Source of the DNA: Silurus meridionalis
Taxonomy: Eukaryota; Chordata; Actinopteri; Siluriformes; Siluridae
NCBI RefSeq assembly: GCF_014805685.1
Contig: NC_060906.1
Coordinates: 8,534,846 to 8,598,845 of the forward strand
Reading direction: 5' to 3'
Length of the DNA stretch: 64,000 nt
The position numbers and the translations under genes are program-made. Below are positions 1 to 10,699 of this stretch, in pieces. Under the pieces are notes generated by a model that was not told the origin of the DNA, searched no databases, and was given only the letters and a program-made list of their open reading frames with translations. How positions within the stretch are numbered: the first letter of the stretch is position 1; each line of letters begins with the position of its first letter.

Positions 1-579
1 ATACTGCACTAAACTGTAGTATGCTATTGTACACTAAACAATAATGGCAAGCTAAAAAGCCTGCTGCGTTAAACTCCTACACATCATGCAGGTGAAATGA
101 CCCTGAACCCCACGCTCACTCTGCTCCTATAAATCCTGCAGAGGCAATATAACACCCGGTCTCATTTAACAGAGTGCTCACGTCTTATGACAGCATGGTG
201 GACTGAAAGAGGCGCTGATGACTCAGAAGAGGAAGGTCAGTGCTGAAGGCGGGTTTTGTTATGGGGTCTTATGCAAACCTGATGTTGAAATGAAATCCGG
301 AACATCTGCATTGATGATAAGATATAATATGGCTGAGTGCACGTCGTTGGTGAGGATGGAGATGGAGTGTGGAGGTGTTAGTATATTAAATAGTATTTAT
401 TAAACTTTAATTATAAGGAACATGTCTATCTATTAGATAGGTAGATTTCCTGTTTTTGGTTATGCACATTTCTACTTTTTATCACCAAATGATTATTTAG
501 ATCATACCCCAGCTTCCGTGCTCATGCACGTGCCCTCTGAGGTGCCATTGCATCCATACCTGGGTAGCACGAGCGGTGT

Positions 580-619
<40 letters not shown>

Positions 620-645
620 CTCGCACACTCCAGCGTCACGAGAAG
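1..645. other. 5' flank and leader region of slc10a4
   Basis: No protein gene was recognised in this stretch. It ends in a leader that carries a CA microsatellite at about 582-617, roughly 120 bp before the slc10a4 start codon. A 61-codon open frame at 218-403 has no recognisable similarity or coding character. The slc10a4 transcription start cannot be placed from sequence alone. Confidence 0.5.
582..617. repeat. (CA)n microsatellite in slc10a4 leader
   Basis: An uninterrupted CA run of about 36 bp lies just before the slc10a4 start region and is probably within the 5'UTR. Confidence 0.9.
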
Positions 646-663
646 ATGAGCGCGCGCTGCTGA
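646..663 (+). other. short uORF in the slc10a4 leader
   Basis: The ATG at 646-648 opens a five-codon frame (MSARC) closed by TGA at 661-663. It is in a different frame from the main start at 735 and ends 71 bp before it. If the transcript begins upstream of 646, this uORF could dampen initiation at 735. The transcription start is not known, so this is inference. Confidence 0.35.
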
Positions 664-734
664 CTGAAGGCGCAGTCGTTTCGAAGCTCTCCGGGTTTCC
701 CCGTGGTTTGTTCCTCACGGGACCTGAGAACACA

Positions 735-1222
735 ATGGAGAACTTCACCACCAGCAGCAGCAGCAGCAGCAGCAGTGACCCCTCCAGCGTAGCGCTTCTG
801 AACTTCCCGGTGGACGCCCTGAACGTGTCCGAGATGCCGCACGTTGCCCTGGCGAGCTGGCGCGCGTCGGTGGAGCCGCCGGTGCCCGCGCGCTTGGTCG
901 TAGCGTTCTGGGACTCGCCGCTGAGCCACGGCATGAACGTTTTCGTGGGCTTCACCCTGTGCTTCACCATGCTCGGGCTCGGCTGCACGGTGGATATCGC
1001 GCAGATGGGCGAGCACGTGCGCAGGCCGGTCGGGGTGCTGCTCGCGGCCGTCTGCCAGTTCGCCATCATGCCGCTGGTGGCCTTCCTGCTGGCGCTCGCC
1101 TTCTCTCTGGACGACGTGGCCGCCGTTGCTGTGCTGCTGTGCGGCTGTTGCCCCGGGGGCAACCTGTCTAACCTCATGACCTTACTGATCAACGGAGAGA
1201 TGAACCTTAGGTAGATAAGACT

Positions 1223-1281
<59 letters not shown>

Positions 1282-3600
1282 GCCCCAATATTCCACAAGT
1301 AATTTTTTTTTTATTATATTTTTCCTATTATTATTATTATTATTATTATTGTTATTCTTAATAACAATAATAATAATTCGTAATAGGGTGAAAAGTGAAT
1401 AACTCTTCTTTCCCCCCAATCTCCCGATTTTACTTTTGCAAGAAAAAAAAAAGCTGTTTTGCATGTCAATATTTATAAATTTGCCCTTGTTGTTGGAGCC
1501 CCCTGAGTCATTTCCCATTAGAAATGCCCAAACTAATAATTTCTGCTTCTAATACAGTAATTGCATAATAAAAAACAATAGTGGTGGTAGTGTGTCAGCC
1601 TTGTGTTGTGTGTAATGTGTGTGTATGTCGCTGTGTGTGTGTCGACAGTGTTGTAATGACCATCTCGTCCACGGTGCTGGCGCTGCTGCTCATGCCGGTG
1701 TGTTTGTGGCTGTACAGTCGGGCGTGGATTGACACGCCGGTGGTGCAGCTGCTGCCCCTGGGTGCTGTTACTCTCACTGTGTGCAGCACACTCATTCCCA
1801 TCGGACTCGGGGTCGCACTCAGGGCCCGGTACCCCCGCGCCGCCGACATCGTGCTCAAGGTAACATCTGGCATTACACAGGCCATGTTCCAAGGTCCATC
1901 TACATCCACTATGTATTAATTCTAACCCCTTTTGGGGAACACTTTACATGGACCACAGATCCTTAGACTTGCCACATTCTCCTATTTCCAACACACCAGC
2001 GTGGACTGCTAATTTGCTGCCTAATGTATCCCACTGCTTCACAGCTGCACCTTGAATGACCATGTTATTTACTTCACCTGCCAGAGGTTTTAACACACAT
2101 GTAATATGCAAATGTTTGACCATCACACACATCACATTCATGCAGATTGTGTTCCAGTTCATCCCAAAGGTCTTCGGTGGGGGTCAAGGTCAGGGTTCTG
2201 TGAGGGACATATATATATATATGAATATATGAGTGAGTCTTCGCTGTCGGTGCTTCTGTGTCGCACTTTGGTGTTTTGTCGGTTTCTTGTTCTGGATATT
2301 AAACAAACTTGAGTTCTTTGTTTCAGTTGATTTTGTCAGCGACCAGCCTGATAAAAGCCCGGTGGTCAATGAGAGATAAAGAGAGAGGGAGGGAACGAAA
2401 GAGGGATGAGCACAGTGATAAAGGGTATCAAGATGTGTGTGTGTGTGCGTGTGTTTACAGGGTAAAAGGGGGAGGAAAGTGCTGTAAATTAAAGGGAGTG
2501 GATAAAAGCAGGCGGCACTGTCGCTCTGATGGCTCTGCTCGTTTGTCCTCTGATAAATGGCTTTAAGTCAGACCTGCCTACATGCCTGTAACACCCAGGA
2601 TTCAGTTTATACTTCAATCTGTTATTCTGAAGTATTTATCATGGGCATCTTTTTGTATTTGCTTTAGCCTAGATAATAGGAAGATCTGGAGGGAGGATTT
2701 ATTTTTATTAGTAATGGATGCAGAAAAATAAAAGTGCGTCATAAATAATGAGATAAAAGTAGGTTGTTCTGGATAAAGGCGTTGCCAAATGCTATAAATG
2801 TAAATGAAAAGAGACAATAGTTCCCAAATGACCGGAAACAAGGAACCGAAATAATGATGAAGCTACAACGCAATCCATCTAGTAGTCAAACAGGTTAACT
2901 CAGAGAAATAATAGCATTGGGGCTGGTCGATATGATTACAATCAATATCGCAATAAATTGTGTCACAAACTATTCTGAATTTTTTTGTATGTCTTTTGTA
3001 TATATTTTTCAAATCCCATTCCCGGCATTTTACCTGTCGCTCCTGATTATCCCCCAGGTGTCACTGTGGTTGATGCTGGTCACACTGGTGCTGCTGTTCA
3101 TCATGACGGGTGTCATGCTGGGGCCCGAGCTGCTGGCAACCATCCCTCCGGCGGTGTACGTAGTAGCCGTGCTGATGCCGATGGCGGGATACGCAGCAGG
3201 CTACGGGCTGGGTGTGTTGTTCTCTCTTCCCCCCAACAGCTGCCGCACCGTATCGCTAGAGACGGGCTGCCAGAACGTCCAGCTCTGCAATGCCATCCTG
3301 AAACTAACCTTCCCACCACAGCTCATGGGCGCGATGTACATGTTCCCGCTCCTATACGCGCTCTTCCAGGCAGCCGAGGCCGCAGTCATCATCCTAGTGT
3401 ATCGCGTGTACAGGAGCGAGGTGCTCCGCAAGCAGGACCTGAACGGTGAGGATGACAACGACACCAGCGTCACATACAAGCGAATGAAAGAGGAGGAAGA
3501 TGGCCCGTTCGACACCTCGTACGGCTCGGTTACCGTAAACAACCCCGACTACATTGAGCTGGAAACTCAGGGAGGGACGGGAAGTCCAACACCTCTCTAG
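735..3600 (+). CDS. slc10a4: Sodium/bile acid cotransporter 4 (SLC10A4), three coding exons
   Basis: Coding exons are 735-1210, 1649-1859 and 3058-3600. Phases agree (AG+T makes Ser at the first junction, the second is phase 0) and give 409 residues. The start is the first in-frame ATG, and no in-frame ATG lies upstream. Residues 1-60 are extracellular-like with Asn-X-Ser/Thr sites (NFT, NVS) and an eight-Ser run. From residue about 65 the protein is a series of hydrophobic helices of the SLC10/BART fold. The motif GCCPGGNLSN is at about 137-146, and conserved stretches such as LLPLGAVTLTVCSTLIPIGLG and FIMTGVMLGPELLA follow. The acidic C-tail holds KRMKEEED and DTSYGS, which match my memory of SLC10A4 rather than SLC10A1 or A2. 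Known family role: an orphan carrier on monoaminergic and cholinergic synaptic vesicles. Human SLC10A4 is about 437 residues, so the length fits. Confidence 0.95.
1227..1277. repeat. (CA)n microsatellite just after slc10a4 exon 1 donor
   Basis: A CA run of about 50 bp begins 16 bp after the exon 1 donor (GTAGAT at 1211). A TG-rich tract precedes the exon 2 acceptor at 1648, so the two ends of the 438-bp intron carry complementary dinucleotide repeats. Confidence 0.9.
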
Positions 3601-4103
3601 AAGCCACCAAGAAATCTAATAAAATACGGGACATCACTGTGAACAGTTGCTTGAACTGTGCAATACATTGTGCCATTCTATGCTTCTTTGCCAATCATTT
3701 GCTGATGAAGTGTTGTAGCCATACTGCAATTTGATTTCTCATTACCTCGTCATTGGCTTTAGTGAGCTCTGAAGGCTCGTTCCAAAACCTTGCATGCTTA
3801 AGAAACTCCTCGATTCAGAAGAAGCCGTTCTGTGAAAATAAGGAATAGATATACAGAAACTTTAATCTTGATCAATCTTCATTGACAATCTGTGGTTCGG
3901 CTCAGTTCCAGTGGACAAATAACCCTGGGAATTCCTACAGTCATGTACCTAAATGATCATCGTAAAATACGACTATATTCAAAGAAATATAGTATAAGGG
4001 AGTATATTATGTATAGACACGACACACACTCTACTTTTAGAATTGATTTTCGATGTTTACAGTGAACGAGATGAGAATGCCAGGAAAGTATACTGTTAAT
4101 AAA
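3601..4103 (+). other. slc10a4: slc10a4 3'UTR with two poly(A) signals
   Basis: After the TAG at 3598-3600 there is an early AATAAA at 3618-3623 and a second at 4098-4103. The downstream signal seems the likelier main site because the first lies only 18 bp past the stop. No other gene is visible here. Confidence 0.5.
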
Positions 4104-4349
4104 AGCATTATACTGCCCAGTCCATGTGTGGGATATGTGTTATCTGTGCTCTCCAGGACAGGGGTTCTTGACTCTGGTGCAGCCAGGCAGATGTTTAACT
4201 ACAAATAAATTCCACTGACCCCTCCAAACAAACAATCAACCCAAATATCCAAACATCAGGGTCAGTTTTTAACAGAGCACTCCAAGCTCCAATTTAACCT
4301 GATTCATGCAAACACCGAGAATTATATTTATGCTCTAAGGTATATTACT

Positions 4350-4520
4350 TATTAAACAAAATTTGCTTTATTCTTGTCACACGTACATTACAGTACAGTC
4401 AAATTCTTTCTCAGTCAAAGGGCCTTGCTCAGGGGCCCCAAGAGTGACCCAACTGGGGCTTGAACAGCCGACTTTCAGTAACCCAGAGCTGTCCCCACTA
4501 AACTGCCACTTCCCCTGATA
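4350..4520. repeat. Dispersed fish repeat fragment
   Basis: This segment carries the block around GGGCCTTGCTCAGGGGCCCC followed by GGGGCTTGAAC and CAGTAACCCAGAGC. I recognise it as part of a very common, tRNA-like-looking interspersed repeat of teleost genomes. The ends are not sharp and no target duplication is visible. The rest of 4104-5200 is AT-rich noncoding DNA with nothing recognised. Confidence 0.5.
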
Positions 4521-5199
4521 CATTATACCGGTTACATGAATGAATATATAGCTAAATATTCTATCATATAAAAATCCAATTCCAGATTTAGTACCTTTTC
4601 ATTAAAAAAAGGGATAAAATTATAGGCACCAACATAAAAATAAAAAATTGCTAACATATTTAACACTGTAAAGTGGCTTCGAGACAACGTTACAATGTAG
4701 CATTTTAGTGCTATAAAAAAAAAAAAAGAAATCTAAGATTGAGATTAAAAGTAAAAATATTTTTAGAAGAAACGTTAAAATTATGAGAGAAAAGTCAAAA
4801 TAATTGGAGAATAAAGTCTAAATATATATTGAGAATAAAAATCATAGCAATATAAGAATAAAGTGGTAATATTTTTAGGAAAATTACAGAATTGCGAGAC
4901 ACATTTAGCTGTTTTGCAAAAAATTTAGTTAAAGAATTTAGTTAAATCCTACTTTAGGTTAGGATTTAGTAATAAGGAAATTCTATGTTGGAGTTATACT
5001 GTAATTAGTAAACGAACATTGCAGCAGGTTATGTAGGAAATAAAGAAGAAGAAAAATTAGACAGATGTTGAGGAAACTGCCTCTTTTGTGCAGCCTGAAA
5101 TGGAAACTGGTCTGAAAACCAGTGGTCGAATCCATAGATATCAATGATTACATCTGCTTGTTATTCGAGGAGGAGATGTTTCTTAAGAGAGGATGATGA

Positions 5200-5712
5200 T
5201 CAAAGAAATCTACCCTGAAGGAGTTGGACACAGTCCAGTCTGGAGGTCATGAACGCATGGATGAGCTTCTCTGCATCAGATACAGACAAGTGTCTTAGCT
5301 TAGCGATATTTTCCAGGTGGAAGAAGGCTGTTTTTGTAACATGGTTGATATGATGTTTAAAAGACAAGTTGGTGTCTAAAATAACTCCCAGGTCTTTTAC
5401 TGTTGAACTGGTAGTTACAGAACATCCGTCTAAATGCAGGTTGAAATGCTGGAGCTTCTGTGTACTGGATTTTGGGATGATGAGCAAAATCTCTGTCTTA
5501 TCAGAATTTAATAATACAAAGTTATGCATCATCCAATCTTTTAATTCTTTAACACACTCAGTTATCCGAGCCAATTGAGATGTTTCATCTGGTGTCGATG
5601 AGATATATAGCTGGGTATCATCAGCATAACAGTGGAAGCTCATCCCATGCCTTTTAATAATATTTCCCAAGGGAAGCATGTATATTGTGAAGAGCAGGGG
5701 TCCTAGACAGAG
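5200..5712 (-). mobile_element. L2/CR1-like LINE fragment, reverse transcriptase part
   Basis: The minus strand encodes a partial reverse transcriptase. It starts inside the VLGPLLF block (here CLGPLLFTIY), continues to FHCYADDTQLYIS with the catalytic YADD box intact (about 5617-5631), and then to LLNSDKTEILLI and VKDLGVILD. Both element ends are missing, so this is a truncated, non-autonomous fragment. The group (L2/Maui-like) is assigned from memory of fish elements. It meets an RTE-type LINE in opposite orientation at about 5708. Confidence 0.8.
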
Positions 5713-7208
5713 GGAGGGAGTATTTTGAGCAGCTGATGAATGAGGAAAATAAGAGAGAGGGAGAGGGTTGGATGGTGTGGAGATGGTGAAGCAGGAAGTG
5801 GATAGGATTAGTAAGGAGGAAGTGAGAGCAGCGATTAAGAGGATGAAGAGTGGAAAGTCGGTTGGACCAGATGACATACCTGGAAGCATGGAGATGTTTA
5901 GGAGAGATGGCAGTGGAGTTTTAACCATGTTGTTTAACAGGATTTTGGAAGGTGAGAGGATGCCTGAGGAATGGAGAAGGAGTTTGCTGGAACCAATCTT
6001 TAAGAATAAGGGAGATGTGCAGACCTGCAGTAAATAAAGGGGAGTAAATTTGATCAGTCACACCATGCAGTTATGGGAAAGAGCAGTGGAAGCCAGGCTG
6101 AGACAAGAGGTGACCATCTGTGAGCAAAAGTATGGTTTCATGCCGAGGAACAGTACCACAGATTGTTATTTGCTATAAGAATGTTGATGGAAAAGTATAG
6201 AGAAGGACAGAAGAAGTTGCATTGTGTGTTTGTGGATTTAGAGAAAGCGTATGACAAAGTGCCACGAGAGGAGTTGTGGTATTGTATGAGGAAGTCTGGT
6301 GTGTCAGAGAAGTATGTGAGGGTGGTGCAGGACATGTATGAGGACAATGTGTCAGCAGTGAAGTGTACGATAGGAACGAAAGACCGGTTCAAGGTGGAGG
6401 TTCGATTGCATCAAGGATCGGCCCTGAGCCCTTTTCTGTTTGCAGTGGTAATGGACAGGTTGACGGACAAGGTCAGACAGAAGTCTCTATGGACTATGAT
6501 GTTTGCGGGTGATATTGTGATTTGTAGTGAGAGTAGGGAGCAGGTTGAGAAGAGCCTGGAGAGATGAAGGTACATGCTGGAGAGAAGAGGAATGAAAGTC
6601 AGTTGGAGTAAGACGGAGTAAATGTGTGTGAATGAGAGGGAGGGCAGTGGAGGGTGCGGTTGCAGGGAAAAGAGGTGGTGAAGGTGGAGGAGTTCAGGTA
6701 CCTGGGGTCAACAGTGCAAAGTAATGAAGAGTGTGTTAGAGAAGTGAAAAAAAGGGTGCAGGCAGGGTGGAGTGGGTGAAGAAGAGTGATAGCAGGAGTG
6801 ATTTGTGATAGAAGAGTATCTGCAAGAGTGAAAGGAAAAGTTTATAGGACTGTTGTGAGACCTGCGATGTTGTATGGTTTAGAGACAGTGGCATTGAGTA
6901 AAAGACAGGAGGTGGAAAAGGTGGAGGGACATCGCATGTAGGACGTTTTGGAGACAAGGTGAGGAAGGCGAGATTGTGATTGTTTGGACATGTGCAGAGG
7001 TGGGACATGGGGTATATCAGTAGGAGAATGCTGAGGATGGAGCCACCAGGAAGAAGGAAAAGAGGAAGACCACAGAGGAGGTTTATGGATGTGGTTAAGG
7101 AAGACATGCAGTTTTTGGTTTAAAAGAGGCAGATGTAGATGGACAGTAGTATGGAGAAGGATGATCCGCTGTGGCGACCCCTAATGGCAGCAACCAAAAG
7201 AAGAAGAT
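5708..7208 (+). mobile_element. RTE-type LINE remnant, 5'-truncated and decayed
   Basis: The plus strand carries reverse transcriptase blocks in several frames: EVRAAIKRMKSGKSVGPDDIP (5805-5880), MPEEWRR, FVDLEKAYDKVPREELWY (6229-6282), LHQGSALSPFLFAVVMD, and further down a C-terminal region with GRRKRGRPQR-like coding. The catalytic FADD is changed to FAGD at 6502-6513, and stops and frameshifts are frequent, so it is dead. The 3' end (about 7165-7208) has the typical RTE tail, GCTGTGGCGACCCCTAATGG followed by a GAA-rich end. Endonuclease sequence is absent. Confidence 0.85.
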
Positions 7209-7454
7209 GATCATGGTGGATTTTGGTGTTTGATTTTGAGACTTGGCGCATTAGTAAAACAAATGTGCACTGTATTAAATGCTCGTTAATAAAATGAGTG
7301 GCCTTAAAAATAATTTATGTTAACACGCTATTAACACCTTAATCTTGACAGCCCTGTTTTTCTTAAACATTTTTTCTATAATGTAGCACGATAAATAAAG
7401 TGTACGATATTACAAAGTAAAATGTAGTGGGCATGTGTTTGCACACGTGTGTGT
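7209..7454. other. AT-rich spacer, nothing recognised
   Basis: This short AT-rich spacer separates the RTE tail from the hAT-like MITE. No ORF, RNA gene or structured element could be supported. Confidence 0.4.
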
Positions 7455-8090
7455 CAGCGGTGGACAGTAAGGAAGTAAATGTAATTTGTAGTATATAAAA
7501 AGTAGCTTTTTGCGTATCTGTACTTCACTGAAGTATTTCCATTTGGAGAGACTTTCACTTTTAACTCCACTACATTTCAAAGTCAAATATCTTACTTTTG
7601 ACTCAACCACATTTTGTGAAATCAGTCTTTTTATTTATAAGGATAAAAACGTACCTGGTCAAAAACGCCGCAAACCACCAATGAGGGTCGAGCGTACTTT
7701 TTGGAACTTGATTGGTGCTTGGTGGTTTATCACCAACATACAGTTCAACATCAGTTCAACAGCAAGCAGAACATTTAGAGAAGAATAAATGATTAAGAAA
7801 CTCCAGACACGAACTCGCCACAACACCCGTGACCTTTTTTTTGTTGAAAAGAAGGTTCATTATTAATTGTAATAGATTCAATCAGTATCTGACTCGTTAA
7901 TATCATTCTATTAATAGGTTGTTGTGCTGAGTCACATTATCATAAAATTTTCACATAAATTGAATTGATTTTGACAAAATAATAAATAGATACAAATCAT
8001 AGTACTTTGGATACTTAGTACATTTGAAAGCAAATACTTTTACTCAAGTAATATTTCAACTAGTGTATCTCATTTAACTTAAGTACATGG
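7455..8090 (+). mobile_element. hAT-type MITE (CAGYGGTGGAC family), copy 1
   Basis: The left end CAGCGGTGGACAGTAA matches the terminal repeat of the intact copy at 61558-62077. Internal blocks (AAATCAGTCTTTTTATTT, and GATTGGTGCTTGGTGGTTT) are also shared with that copy and with the reverse copy near 53.0-53.5 kb. The right terminal repeat is eroded, so the right limit is approximate. It has no coding capacity and lies directly upstream of the zar1 promoter region. Confidence 0.75.
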
Positions 8091-8139
8091 TGTGTGCACG
8101 TGCGTGCGCGCATGCGCGGTATAATGAAGGCGGGGGCGG

Positions 8140-8223
8140 TAATTGTCTGTAATTGAACACCTGACCCGAATTAAGACGCTTCTCTCTCCGCCTACTTAAC
8201 GCGCCCCGAGACTCGGGCAGGTG
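8140..8223 (+). promoter_or_regulatory. zar1: zar1 proximal promoter: tandem TAATTG motifs and E-boxes
   Basis: TAATTG occurs at 8140-8145 and 8150-8155, exactly 10 bp apart. An E-box CACCTG lies at 8158-8163 and a second, CAGGTG, at 8218-8223. All are within about 130 bp of the zar1 ATG. TAATTG is the established NOBOX binding element, and CANNTG is the site used by the oocyte factor FIGLA. Both act on oocyte-specific genes. The use of these copies is inference. No clear TATA box was seen. Confidence 0.55.
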
Positions 8224-8270
8224 GCTAAGCGGAAAGAAAAGAAAAAAAACCTAAACAAAATAAAATAAAA

Positions 8271-9600
8271 ATGGCTACGTACGGAGATGAAGCGCTTGAC
8301 ACCTACGTTTACTCCTCGTACAACCCTTACTCATACCGATGCCCGAAGCCCAAGAGCTGGCGGCAGAAAGGCTACCTGAGCGCGTGCGGCGGCGGAGGAG
8401 GAGACGGCGGATACTTCGACAACTACCACCGCGCGCACCTCAAGTCCATCCTGTCTCAGATCAACCCAAACCTCACACCGCGCCTGCGCAAAGCTAACAC
8501 CAAGGACGTGGGCGTGCAGGTGAACCCGCGGGCCGACGCCTCGGTGCAGTGCTCGCTCGGCCCGCGCACGCTGGCGGCGTGCCGGCGGGACGCGGTGCGC
8601 AGGCGCAGACCGGACGGCCCGACGCCCGGGAGCCCGGTGAGCCCCGGCGTCCGTTTCCCGCGCACACAAGCTGTGTACTCCCCCATCGCCACCAGGGGAC
8701 TCGCAGCTCTCCTCCAGGACCAAGAGGATGATGATCGCAATAACCAAGAGGAGATGCAAAAGTGTGGAGAAGGAAAAGACTCAGAGAGCACAATCAAGGG
8801 TGGGGATGAAGGTGTTGAGACCAAAAACCCAAAATCCAAACCAAAGCTTAGTCCTGGGGAAAATGATGGTGCTGATGATGAAGAAGGCAAGCCAGAAGAA
8901 GTGGATGGTGGCACGAAGAGCGAGAATGAGAAAAGCGGTCAGGAGGACTTCAAGTCCAAGGGGAGAGTGCGCTTTCAGGTGAGATCTTTCAAATGCTTTT
9001 TTTTTTTTTAAGTCATTGGCTTTCTTGTAGCATAAGGTTTCTCAGGGGAAAACCCTGTCGAGATCTTGGTGAAATGTTGACTGATGTCTTGTAACTGTAA
9101 CTACTTGACGTATGTCCACACTGCCTGAGCATCACTTCTCCTCCTGGTAGTTTTTGGAGCAGAAGTACGGCTACTACCACTGCAGAGACTGCAACCTTCG
9201 CTGGGAGAGCGCCTACGTGTGGTGTGTCCAGGGGACAAACAAGGTAGCAGCAGAATTTTGCATTATTTCTTGACTGTGAACATTGTCTGCATTATGGACT
9301 CCTCTTTTCACAGGTTTATTTCAAGCAGTTTTGCAGAACGTGCCAGAAAGCGTTCAACCCATACAGGGTAGAGGACATAACCTGTCAGGTACGCTGATCA
9401 CCTTACCTTAAAACGTCTTTATCTAAAGATCATGACCGGTTTATTTCTGGTTTCAGAGCTGCAAGAAGGCACGCTGTACGTGTCCGGAGACGGCACGCCA
9501 CGTGGATCCCAAACGCCCGCACAGACAAGACCTGTGCGGCCGCTGCAAAGGCAAGAGGCTCTCCTGCGACAGCACGTTCAGTTTTAAGTACATCATTTAG
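8271..9600 (+). CDS. zar1: Zygote arrest protein 1 (ZAR1), four coding exons
   Basis: Exons are 8271-8978, 9151-9243, 9314-9388 and 9457-9600, all phase 0, giving 339 residues. The ATG sits in a purine-rich leader (AAAAATGG). The N terminus MATYGDEALDTYVYSSYNPY is followed by a basic, Arg-rich stretch (residues about 60-135) and an acidic, Lys/Glu-rich linker (about 150-220). The C terminus from about 228 is the ZAR zinc-binding domain. Its Cys pairs are visible in YYHCRDC, FCRTCQKAF, CQSCKKARCTC and LCGRCKGKRLSC, and the protein ends TFSFKYII. Family knowledge: ZAR1 is an oocyte RNA-binding protein that represses and stores maternal mRNAs through 3'UTR translational control elements. It is needed for oogenesis or the egg-to-embryo transition. 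Zebrafish Zar1 is of similar length. Flanking slc10a4 and fryl argue against the paralogue zar1l. Confidence 0.97.
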
Positions 9601-9793
9601 TGCTTTCTCTGTCCATCAGTCTATCCCGATGGAAGCTCACTGCCGTCAGAACTGATGCTCGGGCAAGGAGTTTCCCCAACATTGGCCTCGACCAGGCGAT
9701 GACCTCAATCAGATTACTTGAAGGAGACCTCGTGACTGTTCTTGATTTCGTTCAATTGTGTTGAACAGCAGCGCTCCCAGTGGTGAAAATAAA
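9601..9793 (+). other. zar1: zar1 3'UTR
   Basis: A short 3'UTR runs from the TAG to AATAAA at 9788-9793. No canonical cytoplasmic polyadenylation element (TTTTAT) was seen before the signal, which is notable for a maternal transcript, although a longer alternative 3'UTR cannot be excluded. Confidence 0.65.
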
Positions 9794-10690
9794 TCTAAAT
9801 GAACAGCAGCACAGCTGTGGTGTGGGTTTTATTTTCTAAAGCTGGTTCCAGTTAATCTGGTTGACTTTGTTAAGGAAAAAACATGCAGTAAATGAAAATT
9901 AAACTTTTTTTAATGCTGCATTCTAATGATATTTCCCTTTTATGCCTTCATTTTTGTATCTAGCCTTGATTGGGATTTGGCCTCAGCCCTGAAATTGACT
10001 CGCTGGTGTACACATTTGGTAAACGAATAGTGATTGTTTTCCAAATAATTATACAGTTGAAAGAAAAACCAAAATGTAAACCCACTAGAAGAGGCAACCC
10101 TAGATCTTAGATTGGTATTTAAGTTTGTATTTCAGGCTACCCATCAAAAATGTAAACTTTAAATTGTCAATCATTGTGCACCAATTTGGAGATTTTCATC
10201 CATGCTTGAGCAGTCACATCGGCCTCACAATATTTTGTAATAAACCTAGTCTCAGTCTTTATATATGTGTACACACCCTGAATATCTGAAGCTTGGATGC
10301 TTCGATAGGAGCTCTATTCCACTACCAATCACAGTCGAATCTTTGCAGAGAGGTCATGAAACAAGGATCGTGCCATTGTGTTTTATATGGAGGTGCTCAA
10401 TGTCTGACTTTACATAGAACTACTGGGTTTCTCCTAATATACAGCCTATTATGGTAATACTGTAATTAAAAATCTAGAGAAAACATTTTTAATGTGCCTG
10501 AATAAATCTGACCCCCTGTGATATTTCATATCTGAGACTCTCAGTAAAAATATTTTGTTGAGGTTGCACTTTTCTTGGGGCATGCAGTCAAATCATACCT
10601 GTGTGTGTGTATATATAAACATCCATATGTTTAATTCAATGGTGAATGCACCATTAAACCGCACGTGCACACGGAGGAAGAAAACATGTT
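9794..10690. other. Convergent intergenic spacer zar1/fryl
   Basis: This is AT-rich unique-looking DNA between two tail-to-tail genes. No ORF or known repeat was recognised. Confidence 0.5.
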
Positions 10691-10699
10691 CAATTTGCT

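Noticed and set aside
218..403. 61-codon frame at the left edge
   Set aside because: Short, no similarity, no splice or promoter support.
576..734. N-terminal extension of SLC10A4 upstream of 735
   Set aside because: The frame continues upstream, but only from a non-ATG codon and through a His-Thr run encoded by the CA microsatellite. The first in-frame ATG is at 735.
497..1192. 231-codon minus-strand frame over slc10a4 exon 1
   Set aside because: It is an antisense shadow with a polyvaline/cysteine run from the CA repeat. No family similarity.
6736..7107. 123-codon minus-strand frame
   Set aside because: It is antisense to the RTE-type LINE remnant.
8331..8914. Long minus-strand frames over zar1 exon 1
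   Set aside because: They are antisense shadows of the GC-rich zar1 coding exon, Arg/Ala-rich with no splice or start context, while the plus strand is clearly ZAR1.
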